Origin: Tardiphaga sp.
GTDB taxonomy: Bacteria; Pseudomonadota; Alphaproteobacteria; Rhizobiales; Xanthobacteraceae
Length of the DNA stretch: 11,741 nt
Direction: 5' to 3'
Assembly: GCA_014377915.1 (NCBI GenBank)
Contig: JACMOT010000215.1
Span: 1 to 11,741, forward strand
Below, piece by piece: positions 1 through 7,003 of this stretch (position 1 is its first letter; each line of letters begins with the position of its first letter). The notes under the pieces were generated by a model. It saw nothing but the letters and a program-made list of their open reading frames with translations. It was not told where the DNA came from and ran no database searches. The position numbers and the translations under genes were made by a program.

Positions 1-1358
1 CGCTGTTGCTGGTTGAGGTCGATCTCGCTGAACATCTCCGGCATCAAATCGCGCTTCTCGATGCCAACGCCATGCTCGCCGGTCAGCACGCCGCCGACCT
101 CGACGCACAACCGCAAGATATCCGAGCCAAAATCCTCGGCGCGCTGCAGCTCGCCGGGCTTGTTGGCGTCGTACAGGATCAAGGGATGCAGATTGCCATC
201 GCCGGCGTGAAACACATTGGCGACGCCGAGCCCGTATTTCGCCGACATCTCCTTCATCCGCCGCAGCACCAACGGCAGCGCGGCGCGCGGGATGGTGCCG
301 TCCATGCACAGATAATCCGGCGAGATCCGGCCAACCGCGGGGAACGCTGCCTTGCGCCCGGACCAGAACAGCAGCCGCTGCTGCTCCGAGGTCGAGATCT
401 GGCAGGTGGTCGAGCCGCAGCCCAGCGCAATGGCTTCCACCCGCTGGATCAACTCGTCGACCTCGACGCCCGGGCCGTCCAGCTCGATGATCAAGAGTGC
501 CTCGACGTCGAGCGGGTAGCCGGCATGAACGAAGGCCTCGGCGGCGTGGATCGCCGGCCGGTCCATCATCTCCATGCCGCCCGGAATGATGCCGGCGCCG
601 ATGATGTCGGCGACGCATTTGCCGGCCTCTTCCACCTCGGCAAAGCCGATCATCAGCGCGCGCGCCGTCTCCGGCTTCTGCAGGATGCGCACCGTGACTT
701 CGGTGATGACGCCGAGCAGGCCCTCGGAACCGGTGATGATGCCCAGCAGGTCATAGCCCGATGGCTCCGCCGACTTGCCGCCGACCTTGATGATCTCGCC
801 CGACATCAGCACGATCTCGCAGCCGAGCAGATTGTTGGTGGTCATGCCGTATTTCAGGCAGTGCACGCCGCCGGAATTCTCCGCGACATTGCCGCCGATC
901 GAGCAGGCGATCTGCGACGACGGGTCGGGCGCGTAATAGAAGCCGGCATGCGCCACCGCCTGGCTGAGCGCCAGGTTGGTGACGCCGGGCTCGGTGACCA
1001 CCGCGCGGTTGGCCAGATCGATCTCGCGAATCCGCTTGAACTTGCCGAGCCCGAGCAGCACCGCATCGGCCAGCGGCAGCGCGCCGCCCGACAGCGACGT
1101 GCCGGAGCCGCGCGGCACCACCTTGATGCCATTGTCGAAGCAGTAGCGCAGCACGCGCGACACCTGCTCGGTGTTGTCAGGCAGCACCACGACCATCGGC
1201 GGCTGCCGATAGGCCATCAGCCCGTCGGACTCGTAAGGCAGCATTTCGGCGGCGCTGGAGATCACGCCCTCGCCCGGCACGATCGCGCGCAACGCCGCCA
1301 CGATCGCTTCGCGGCGACGGAGTACCGCCTGATCCGGCGCGGGCATCATGATCGTCAT
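1..1358 (-). CDS. glcD: Glycolate oxidase subunit GlcD-type FAD-linked oxidase (3'-truncated by window edge)
   Basis: FAD-dependent 2-hydroxyacid oxidase/dehydrogenase subunit (FAD_binding_4 plus FAD-oxidase C-terminal domain). In the GlcDEF complex it oxidises glycolate to glyoxylate and passes electrons to the membrane quinone pool; relatives use D-lactate or other 2-hydroxyacids. I read 452 codons. The FAD pyrophosphate-binding loop PRGSGTSLSGG is at 82-92, IACSIGGNVAENSGG at 150-164 and TGSEGLLGVITEV at 209-221. The C-terminal metal/substrate motif HAGDGNLHP is at 384-392 and GEHGVGIEK at 427-435. GlcD is usually near 500 aa, so only the last few dozen residues are missing. The ATG at 1358 is preceded by GGGAGAGACGAC, a good ribosome-binding site. 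The gene is divergent from the cytochrome c gene. glcE and glcF, if present, would lie beyond the left edge. The family is very likely; glycolate rather than lactate as substrate is inferred. Confidence 0.9.
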   Translation of the reverse strand, partial: MTIMMPAPDQAVLRRREAIVAALRAIVPGEGVISSAAEMLPYESDGLMAYRQPPMVVVLPDNTEQVSRVLRYCFDNGIKVVPRGSGTSLSGGALPLADAVLLGLGKFKRIREIDLANRAVVTEPGVTNLALSQAVAHAGFYYAPDPSSQIACSIGGNVAENSGGVHCLKYGMTTNNLLGCEIVLMSGEIIKVGGKSAEPSGYDLLGIITGSEGLLGVITEVTVRILQKPETARALMIGFAEVEEAGKCVADIIGAGIIPGGMEMMDRPAIHAAEAFVHAGYPLDVEALLIIELDGPGVEVDELIQRVEAIALGCGSTTCQISTSEQQRLLFWSGRKAAFPAVGRISPDYLCMDGTIPRAALPLVLRRMKEMSAKYGLGVANVFHAGDGNLHPLILYDANKPGELQRAEDFGSDILRLCVEVGGVLTGEHGVGIEKRDLMPEMFSEIDLNQQQ

Positions 1359-1543
1359 GTCGTCTCTCCCGCTATTGTTTTATTCATCGCGCGATCGCAT
1401 AATTTGGAAACAAGCACGTCCCGCCGCGTTTGGGTAGGTCATCACACTAGCATCGGCTGGCCATTCCGGCCCAGTCGCGCTAATTTGTTGCAAGTTTCGC
1501 GTGCGAAAAATACCTTTGCAAAGCCCCAACAGAAGAGCCCTCC
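1359..1543. promoter_or_regulatory. Divergent intergenic region between glcD and the cytochrome c gene
   Basis: This 185-bp gap must hold the promoters of both divergent genes. On the plus strand a TTGCAA at 1488-1493 could act as a -35 element, followed 17 nt later by a poor -10 (TACCTT, 1511-1516). A perfect 14-nt dyad, TTTCGC-GT-GCGAAA (1495-1508), lies between these two boxes. Closer to glcD, a self-complementary ATCGCGCGAT (1386-1395) overlaps GCGATCGC (1391-1398). No known regulator motif is recognised. The promoter boxes are weak; the dyad is seen directly. Confidence 0.4.
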
Positions 1544-1945
1544 ATGCAGAATTTCGTTCGTCGCGCCGTGATTATCGCTGCCGTCTGCACCGCCGCCTCG
1601 TCCGCCGCATCGGCGCAGGACCTCGCCGCCGGCAAGTCGTCGTTCAACAAATGCATGGCCTGCCACGCGATCGGCGAAAACGCCAAGAACAAGGTCGGAC
1701 CGCAGCTCAACGGCCTGAACGGTCGCAAATCGGGCATTGCGGAAGGCTATTCCTATTCGGACGCCAACAAGAATTCCGGCATCACCTGGGATGAAGCGGT
1801 GTTCAAGGACTACATCAAGGACCCGAAGGCCAAGATCCCCGGTACCAAGATGGCGTTTGCCGGCATCAAGAAGGAAACCGAGATCAACGACCTCTGGGCC
1901 TACGTCTCGCAGTTCGACAAGGACGGCAAGGTCATCGCGAAGTAA
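1544..1945 (+). CDS. cycA: Periplasmic class I cytochrome c (c550/c2 type)
   Basis: Small soluble electron carrier of 133 aa. A signal peptide of about 24 residues (basic RR near the N-terminus, hydrophobic core, ASA/QD cleavage site) directs it to the periplasm, leaving a mature protein of about 109 aa. The haem-binding motif CMACH is at 37-41 and the likely axial methionine is Met103 in GTKMAF, giving His/Met ligation. The conserved KVGPQLNGLNGR stretch (50-61) is typical of mitochondrial-type and c2 cytochromes. From memory it resembles Bradyrhizobium cytochrome c550 (CycA) and Nitrobacter c550, which carry electrons between the bc1 complex and terminal oxidases or periplasmic reductases; the symbol rests on that. 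The ATG follows an AGAAGAG ribosome-binding site. The gene stands alone, divergent from glcD and closed by a hairpin. Confidence 0.9.
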   Translation: MQNFVRRAVIIAAVCTAASSAASAQDLAAGKSSFNKCMACHAIGENAKNKVGPQLNGLNGRKSGIAEGYSYSDANKNSGITWDEAVFKDYIKDPKAKIPGTKMAFAGIKKETEINDLWAYVSQFDKDGKVIAK

Positions 1946-1978
1946 CGCTGCGATAGAGCGCGAAGGCCGCTGTTCTAT

Positions 1979-2003
1979 CCCCTCCCCCCTTGCGGGGGAG
2001 GGG
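1979..2003 (+). terminator. Strong G+C hairpin after the cytochrome c gene
   Basis: A 10-bp perfect stem (CCCCTCCCCC / GGGGGAGGGG) closes a 5-nt loop, 33 bp after the cytochrome stop codon. No T-run follows, so intrinsic termination is not certain. Its position between two convergent genes (cytochrome c and TetR) suggests a bidirectional end signal. The same C-rich/G-rich palindrome type is, as I recall, widely repeated between genes in Bradyrhizobium-like genomes, so it may equally be a dispersed repeat. Confidence 0.5.
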
Positions 2004-2050
2004 ACACTTCTGACTGTGCCCGCACTGCAGAAGCAACAATCGAAAAATAC

Positions 2051-2725
2051 TTACGCCCCGACCGCCATTCGCGTCGGCAGCACCGCCTGCACCACCAAGC
2101 CGCGGGCGCGGGCGTCCATCACGCCCACCGCGCGCAGGGCCAGCAGCGTCACCGTCTGCACCGCGTCGCGCAGCCGGGCGGGATCGTCGAGATTGTCCGG
2201 CGCCATCGGTCCGACCAGCGCCTCGTGCAATGCCCCGAGCAGCGCCGCCGCGGCCAGCGCGGTGTCCTGCGCCGGCAGATGTCCGGCGCGGATCGCGGCG
2301 CTGATGCGCAGCTCGATTTCGCCGGCGATCTCGCGGCGGCTGGCGAGCCGCGATTCGGTAACGTCGACCTCGACCGGCTCGGCCAGAATGCCCCACGACA
2401 ATTTACGGTGCGACACCACATGCACGGCGACCGTGGTCACCGCGGCGGCGAGCGCCGAGGACGGCCCCGGCGCGGCATCGGCCGCGCGGCGGATCGCGGC
2501 CAGTTCGTCGCGCGAAACGTCGGCGATCAGTTCGGAAATCAGATCGGCCTTGGAGGGGAAATAGCGGTACACCGTGCCCGCGGCGACGTTGGCCCGGATC
2601 GCGACCGGGGCGATCTGCACGGCGGCCATGCCGCCATCGGCGCAGGTATCCCGCGCGGCTGCCAGAATGGCGCTGCGCCGCGCGGCAAGGCGCTTCACGA
2701 CCTGTTGGGTCCGCCGGTAAACCAT
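2051..2725 (-). CDS. TetR/AcrR-family transcriptional regulator
   Basis: One-component repressor of 224 aa, normal for the family. The N-terminal DNA-binding domain covers about residues 14-62. Its helix-turn-helix ends in the diagnostic VAAGTVYRYFPSKADLI (47-63). The rest is an Ala-rich helical ligand-binding and dimerisation domain with no recognisable ligand signature. The ATG at 2725 is fixed because an in-frame TGA lies only nine bases upstream (2735-2737); a weak GAGAA ribosome-binding site precedes it. It is the last gene of a minus-strand series after azlC-azlD, but a 173-bp gap with an operator-like dyad (2829-2844) argues for its own autoregulated promoter. Targets are unknown; azlCD are candidates by proximity only. 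Confidence 0.9.
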   Translation of the reverse strand: MVYRRTQQVVKRLAARRSAILAAARDTCADGGMAAVQIAPVAIRANVAAGTVYRYFPSKADLISELIADVSRDELAAIRRAADAAPGPSSALAAAVTTVAVHVVSHRKLSWGILAEPVEVDVTESRLASRREIAGEIELRISAAIRAGHLPAQDTALAAAALLGALHEALVGPMAPDNLDDPARLRDAVQTVTLLALRAVGVMDARARGLVVQAVLPTRMAVGA

Positions 2726-2828
2726 GCGCGTTTCTCATCCCCGGCACCGCTCCGCGGCCGACCGGCCGTCAGAGAACGTGCACGACTTCAAGGTTTTGGG
2801 CGGCTTCAGCATTCAGCCGCGATAAGAA

Positions 2829-2844
2829 CTGAACACTAGTTCAG
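2829..2844. promoter_or_regulatory. Operator-like inverted repeat upstream of the TetR gene
   Basis: CTGAAC-ACTA-GTTCAG: perfect 6-bp arms around a 4-bp spacer, ending 104 bp before the TetR start codon. Its size and symmetry fit a TetR-family dimer site, and such repressors commonly bind upstream of their own gene. On the minus strand a TTGTCA (2855-2850) lies just upstream and could be a -35 box, although I could not pair it with a good -10. A second, looser dyad, GCGGCT-N9-AGCCGC, lies at 2800-2820. Binding is inferred. Confidence 0.5.
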
Positions 2845-2898
2845 AGTTGTTGACAAGACGTTTTGCCGCAACCCCGGCTACGACCTTAGAGCCCGGTA

Positions 2899-3216
2899 TT
2901 ATCCTCCGAATCCCATCGCGCGCGCCGCCGCAGCGACCGCCATTCCGGTGATCACCGCGATGAAATCATTGCGCCGGATGATGGTCACCAGCATCGCGGC
3001 GACGATGGCAAACATCACCACCGGCCCGCCATTGACCGCCACCGGCAGCGCCGCCGCCACGATGATCGAGCCAGGCAGCGCATCGAGCATGCGGCGGACC
3101 CGCGGCGTCACATGGACGTAGCCCATCAGCCAGTAGCCGCCGAGCCGCGAGGCCACGGTCACCGCGGTCATCACGGCGAAGGCGATCATCATGTCGCCGC
3201 GCAAGAACTCGTTCAC
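2899..3216 (-). CDS. azlD: AzlD-family branched-chain amino acid exporter small subunit
   Basis: Small inner-membrane protein of 105 aa, the usual AzlD length, with three to four hydrophobic segments. It works with AzlC as a two-component exporter of branched-chain amino acids and their analogues. The conserved core RMLDALPGSIIVAAALPV is at 42-59. The GTG start at 3216 overlaps the azlC TGA (sequence GTGA), a standard coupled-translation layout, with a GGGG stretch just upstream. An internal ATG at codon 9 has no ribosome-binding site. Longer upstream reading in this frame is only the shadow of azlC. The gene ends 173 bp before the TetR gene. Confidence 0.88.
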   Translation of the reverse strand: MNEFLRGDMMIAFAVMTAVTVASRLGGYWLMGYVHVTPRVRRMLDALPGSIIVAAALPVAVNGGPVVMFAIVAAMLVTIIRRNDFIAVITGMAVAAAARAMGFGG

Positions 3217-3953
3217 GACGCGGCCCCGTGGGCCGGCGCCGGCTCGTCCATCAGCCCGGCCGAGATCGCGCCGCACAGCGCGCCGGCGATGATGAACCAC
3301 CAGCCGCCAACCAGCCAGTGCACCAGCAGCGCGACCACGCCCGACACCACCCAGGGAATGGCGCGCCGCGGGCCCTTCCACGCCGGCACCAGCATCGCCG
3401 CATAGAACGCCGGCATCACCAGGTCGACGCCGTATTTACGCGGATCGGTGAGCTGCTCGGCGAGCAGGAAACCGGGGATCGCCGAGAACAGCCACACCAG
3501 ATACAGCACGATGCCGCCGCCGACATAGAACCAGGCATCGGCGCCGCCATGCTCGCGGTAGCGCATCGCCGCCAGCCAGCCGCCATCGGTGACCAGCAGC
3601 ATCGACGGATAGGCCTGCCAGGCCGGCAGCGTGCCGAACCACGGCCGCAGCGTCGCACTCATCAGCATGAAGCGGACATTGACGGTGAGCGTCAGCAGCG
3701 CCAGCGTCGCGATCGACGACGGCGTCAACCGGTCCGGCCAGGACTGCACGGCGACGAATTGCGACAGCCCGCCATAGACGGTGGCCATCATGATCTCGAC
3801 CTCGGCCAGCAAAAAATGTTTCTGCGCGCACAGCGCGCCGAACGCCATGCCGAACGCCAGCGTGCCCGGCAGCATCGGGCCGATCGCAACGATTCCGGGA
3901 AGAATAGCGGCGCTCGACCAATAGGCCGGCGCCTTGTTGATTCCCGTGTGCAT
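3213..3953 (-). CDS. azlC: AzlC-family branched-chain amino acid exporter large subunit
   Basis: Polytopic inner-membrane permease of 246 aa, exporting leucine/isoleucine/valine-type amino acids with AzlD (BrnFE/YgaZH relatives). Family motifs seen are PGTLAFGMAFGALC (29-42), YGGLSQFVAVQ (60-70) and VNVRFMLMSATL (91-102), followed by several further transmembrane segments up to an Ala/Gly-rich C-terminus. I chose ATG 3953 because AAAAAAGG precedes it with 9-nt spacing; a TTG at 3974 is in frame but has no ribosome-binding site. It is the first gene of the azlCD unit, and its last four bases overlap azlD. The exact substrate is inferred from the family. Confidence 0.9.
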   Translation of the reverse strand: MHTGINKAPAYWSSAAILPGIVAIGPMLPGTLAFGMAFGALCAQKHFLLAEVEIMMATVYGGLSQFVAVQSWPDRLTPSSIATLALLTLTVNVRFMLMSATLRPWFGTLPAWQAYPSMLLVTDGGWLAAMRYREHGGADAWFYVGGGIVLYLVWLFSAIPGFLLAEQLTDPRKYGVDLVMPAFYAAMLVPAWKGPRRAIPWVVSGVVALLVHWLVGGWWFIIAGALCGAISAGLMDEPAPAHGAAS

Positions 3954-4039
3954 GTTGATCCGCCTTTTTTCCAAGCGTGCAGTCCGGCGGCCAAGGGGTC
4001 AAGGTGGGCGGGTATCATGGAGGGCATGCAATTCAGTTT

Positions 4040-4158
4040 GTCATTCCGGGGCGCGAGCGCGCCAGCGGCGAGCGAACCCAGAATCCCGGGATGGGACGAT
4101 GAACGTTTCGAGGTTCCGGGTTCGCGTTCGGCTGACGCCGTCCGCGCCCCGGAACGAC
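4040..4158. repeat. Intergenic inverted-repeat element, type 1
   Basis: The outer arms GTCATTCCGGGGCGCG (4040-4055) and CGCGCCCCGGAACGAC (4143-4158) pair at 15 of 16 positions, the odd one being able to form G-U in RNA. Nested inside are imperfect arms around GCGAACCC..GAA and TTCCGGGTTCGC, so the whole 119 bp can fold into one long hairpin. From memory this matches a repeat type common between genes in Bradyrhizobium relatives. It holds no gene. It sits between the azlC start (3953) and the TonB receptor gene. The rest of that 349-bp gap shows only the dyad at 4178-4196. Confidence 0.7.
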
Positions 4159-4177
4159 AGTTCGCAGCAGCCCCATC

Positions 4178-4196
4178 ATCGGGAATTCTTCCCGAT
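4178..4196. promoter_or_regulatory. Operator-like dyad ahead of the TonB receptor gene
   Basis: ATCGGGAA-TTC-TTCCCGAT has 8-bp perfect arms around 3 bp, centred about 115 bp before the receptor start codon and just outside the repeat element. Receptors of this class are often under metal-responsive control, but the sequence does not match the Fur box or the Irr iron-control element as I know them. No convincing -35/-10 pair was found next to it. A regulator-binding site is inference; an RNA hairpin is the alternative. Confidence 0.4.
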
Positions 4197-4302
4197 CCGC
4201 GCGCCAAACATTCCCACCGCTTCAACGGTATTTTGTTTGAGTAACCCCGTCTCCTCCCGCAGTCTTTCGTCAACGCGCGCAGACGCGACATCGGGGGACG
4301 CG

Positions 4303-6717
4303 ATGGCAAATCGATTCATATCAATAGCGGCCATGGCAGGCGCGATGGCCCTGCTATCATTCGCCGCCACGGCCCAGGAAAGGCTCCCGGAAATCCAGGT
4401 GATTTCCAATACGCCGGTGCAGGGGCCGGGCGTCGACCGCGACAAGATCCCGTCGCTGACCTCGAGCGTCACCGCCGAGGATTTCCAGCGCAGCCATTCG
4501 CCAGACATCACCGACACCCTGTTCCAGCGGGTGCCCGGCGTGTCGCTGTCCGATCCGAACGGCAATGGCGCGCAACAGGAAATCCGCTACCGCGGCTTCG
4601 CGGCATCGCCGCTGCAGGGTACGCCGCAGGGCATCGCGGTCTATATGAACGGCATCCGCCTCAACGAATCCTTCGGCGACACCGTGAACTGGGACCTGAT
4701 CCCGACCAATGCGATCTCGCGCGCCGACATCTTCACCAACAATCCGGTGTTTGGCCTCAACGCGCTCGGCGGCGCCATCAGCCTGCGGACCAAAAACGGT
4801 TTTACCTATCAGGGCCTCGAGGCCGAGGGCCAGGGCGGCTCGTTCGGCCGCGGCCAGGGCGGCCTGCAATATGGCGCGGAGATGGGAAACTGGGGCGTCT
4901 ACATCGCGGCGCAGGGCCTGACCGACGATGGCTGGCGCAAGGCGTCGCCCGCCCGGCTCGGCCGCTTCTATGGCGACATCGGCTATCGCGACGATCGCGC
5001 GGAATTCCATCTGTTTGGCGCGGTGTCGTCGAGTTCGTTCGGCGTCGCCGCGGCGACGCCGGTGCAACTGCTGGCACTCGGCCGCGACGCGATCTACACC
5101 ACGCCGCAAACCACCGACAACCAGATGGCGCTGGTCGGGCTCAACGGCAAATATGCCATCACCGACACCTGGTCGCTGCAGGGCAATCTGTACGGCCGGT
5201 TCTTCAAGCAGGACCATGTCGACGGCAATGACGGCAATGTCGAGCGCTGCCGCAATTCGTCGTCGTTCGCCAACCGGCTGTGCCTGGAGGATGACGACTT
5301 CCCGCGCCCGATGCCGTTCACCGGTGCTGCCGCGCTCGCGTTCCGCAACCAGTTCGCGATCCTCGACGCGAACAACCAGCCGATCCCCTGCCCGCCCGGC
5401 GCCGGCAACACCTGCGCGCCGGTGCCCTATGGCACTATCGACCGCACCCGCACGGATTCCAGCACCTTTGGCGGCTCGCTGCAGGCGACCAATGACGACC
5501 GGATCTTCGGCCACGGCAATCACTTCGTGGTCGGCGGCAGCATCGACCGCGGCGCCAGCAATTTCGCCGCGACCTCGACGCTGGGCTACATCTATCCGGA
5601 CCTCTCGGTCGGCATCAATCCGGCGATTCCCGGCAACGGCTCGATCATTCATACGCTCGGCAATGTCGGCTATACGCCGGTCACCATCGATACCCGCAAC
5701 ACCTATTATGGGCTCTATGTCACCGACACTTTCGACATCACCGAGAATCTCGCGGCCACCGCTGGCGGTCGCTACAATGTCGCGAAGATCAATGTCCGCG
5801 ACGTGCTCGGCAGCAGCCCAGACCTCAACAGCGATTCCACCTTCTCGCGCTTCAACCCGGTGGTCGGCCTGACCTATAAATTGGCGTCATGGATCACCGC
5901 CTATGGCGGCTATTCGGAATCCAACCGCGCGCCGACGCCGCTGGAACTCGGCTGCTCCAATCCGGCCAAGCCGTGCCTGCTGGAAAGCTTTCTGGTGTCC
6001 GACCCGCCACTCCGCCAGGTGGTCGGCCACACTTATGAGGCCGGGCTGCGCGGCACCTCGCCATTCGCCGGCGGCAATTTCGAATGGAAAGCCGGCTGGT
6101 TCCGCATCGACAGCACCGACGACATCGTCAACCTCGCCAGCTTCATCCAGGGCCGCGGCTATTACCAGAACGTGCCGGAGACACGGCGCCAGGGCATCGA
6201 ACTGGCCGCCGAGTACAGGACGGAGCGCTGGCTGGCCTATGCCGGCTACTCCTATATCGACGCCACCTACCGCTTCGACGGCACCCTCGCCTCGCCGAAC
6301 AATCCGCTCGCCGACGCCGACGGCAATGTCAGCGTTGTGTCCGGCAATCGCATCCCCGGCATCCCGCAACACCAGTTCAAGGCCGGTGCCGACTATCTGA
6401 TCACGCCGCAATGGAAGCTCGGCGCCGATGTCGTGGCGGTAGGCAAGCGGCTCTATGTCGGCGACGACGGCAACCAGAACACGCAATTGCCGGGCTACGC
6501 CGTGGTCAATCTGCACACCTCGTTCGAAGTGACCAGCAACGTCACGCTGTTCGGCGTGGTCAACAACCTGTTCAACAAGCAATACGCGCTGTTCGGCAGC
6601 TATTTCGAACCGGCCGGCACCGCGAAGGCCGGACTGCCGATCGCGCTGACCGACCAGCGCACCGAAGTCCCCGGCGCGCCATTCGCGGTGTATGGCGGAA
6701 TCCGGGTGCGGCTTTAG
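4303..6717 (+). CDS. TonB-dependent outer-membrane receptor, ligand unknown
   Basis: A protein of 804 aa, typical for a TonB-dependent transporter: 22-strand outer-membrane barrel with N-terminal plug. The signal peptide is at 1-24 (cleavage near ATA/QE). A TonB box-like EIQVI is at 30-34. The plug spans about 45-165 and includes DTLFQRVPGVSLSD (71-84), YRGFAASPLQG (96-106) and FGLNALGGAISLRT (150-163). The barrel follows, ending in VVNNLFNKQYALFGSYF (752-768) and GGIRVRL. Cysteines come in three close pairs (316/327, 363/371, 551/558), probably in extracellular loops; the last pair is in RAPTPLELGCSNPAKPCLLE. The ATG at 4303 follows GGGGGAC; upstream in-frame codons run through the repeat and are not coding. 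No TonB/ExbBD, ABC transporter or sigma/anti-sigma genes adjoin it, so the cargo cannot be named. Confidence 0.93.
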   Translation: MANRFISIAAMAGAMALLSFAATAQERLPEIQVISNTPVQGPGVDRDKIPSLTSSVTAEDFQRSHSPDITDTLFQRVPGVSLSDPNGNGAQQEIRYRGFAASPLQGTPQGIAVYMNGIRLNESFGDTVNWDLIPTNAISRADIFTNNPVFGLNALGGAISLRTKNGFTYQGLEAEGQGGSFGRGQGGLQYGAEMGNWGVYIAAQGLTDDGWRKASPARLGRFYGDIGYRDDRAEFHLFGAVSSSSFGVAAATPVQLLALGRDAIYTTPQTTDNQMALVGLNGKYAITDTWSLQGNLYGRFFKQDHVDGNDGNVERCRNSSSFANRLCLEDDDFPRPMPFTGAAALAFRNQFAILDANNQPIPCPPGAGNTCAPVPYGTIDRTRTDSSTFGGSLQATNDDRIFGHGNHFVVGGSIDRGASNFAATSTLGYIYPDLSVGINPAIPGNGSIIHTLGNVGYTPVTIDTRNTYYGLYVTDTFDITENLAATAGGRYNVAKINVRDVLGSSPDLNSDSTFSRFNPVVGLTYKLASWITAYGGYSESNRAPTPLELGCSNPAKPCLLESFLVSDPPLRQVVGHTYEAGLRGTSPFAGGNFEWKAGWFRIDSTDDIVNLASFIQGRGYYQNVPETRRQGIELAAEYRTERWLAYAGYSYIDATYRFDGTLASPNNPLADADGNVSVVSGNRIPGIPQHQFKAGADYLITPQWKLGADVVAVGKRLYVGDDGNQNTQLPGYAVVNLHTSFEVTSNVTLFGVVNNLFNKQYALFGSYFEPAGTAKAGLPIALTDQRTEVPGAPFAVYGGIRVRL

Positions 6718-6751
6718 AGCGAGATGACCTTATGTGAATTCGAATTACTGG

Positions 6752-6884
6752 CCCCGTCATTGCGAGGAGCCCTTGCGACGAAGCAATCCAGCCCTCGCCG
6801 AGCTCGTGGCCCTGGATTGCCGCGTCGCGGAGTTTATCATCGGGCCGGCGAAGCCGGACCCGGTGGCTCCTCGCAATGACGGGG
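6752..6884. repeat. Intergenic inverted-repeat element, type 2
   Basis: Perfect 19-bp outer arms, CCCCGTCATTGCGAGGAGC (6752-6770) and its complement (6866-6884), enclose a second dyad: GCAATCCAG (6783-6791) and CTGGATTGC (6812-6820), extended by matching CGACG/CGTCG stretches. The 133-bp unit can form one long hairpin. From memory it belongs to the CGTCATTGCGAGGAGC repeat type found in many copies in alphaproteobacteria and other bacteria. It lies between the convergent TonB receptor and histidine kinase genes, where it could also help end transcription. No gene is present here. Confidence 0.8.
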
Positions 6885-6955
6885 GATGGGAAACCGATTC
6901 ATTTTTAGTGCATCACGCTCTGGAGCGGGATTGGGCTCATTGAAATCGTGTCCCG

Positions 6956-6973
6956 GGCGCAGAGCACTGCGCC
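6956..6973 (-). terminator. Hairpin downstream of the histidine kinase gene
   Basis: GGCGCAG-AGCA-CTGCGCC is a perfect 7-bp stem with a 4-nt loop, 30 bp beyond the kinase stop codon. No T-run follows in the direction of the kinase gene, so this is a weak terminator candidate. The neighbouring TCGTGTCCCGGGCGCAG resembles a fragment of another repeat type I associate with Bradyrhizobium-like genomes. Confidence 0.3.
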
Positions 6974-7003
6974 TCGCGAAGATCCTGCAGAGATCACCCC
7001 CAT

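Noticed and set aside
6..1571. 521-codon plus-strand open frame opposite glcD
   Set aside because: Its His/Arg/Asp-rich composition is the antisense shadow of the G+C-rich glcD gene, whose minus-strand translation is plainly a FAD oxidase.
2899..3381. Longer AzlD reading from 3381
   Set aside because: The first 55 codons are an out-of-frame reading of azlC; the GTG at 3216 gives a family-length protein with the usual overlap.
3934..4302. N-terminal extension of the TonB receptor upstream of 4303
   Set aside because: It would translate the inverted-repeat element and place 123 residues before a perfect signal peptide; ATG 4303 has a good ribosome-binding site.
4180..4302. Possible cobalamin riboswitch ahead of the TonB receptor
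   Set aside because: None of the conserved B12-box blocks is present; only a simple dyad is seen.
4357..5652. 431-codon minus-strand open frame inside the TonB receptor gene
   Set aside because: Antisense shadow: Arg/Ala/Val-rich with no domain, while the plus-strand frame is a clear receptor with plug and barrel motifs.
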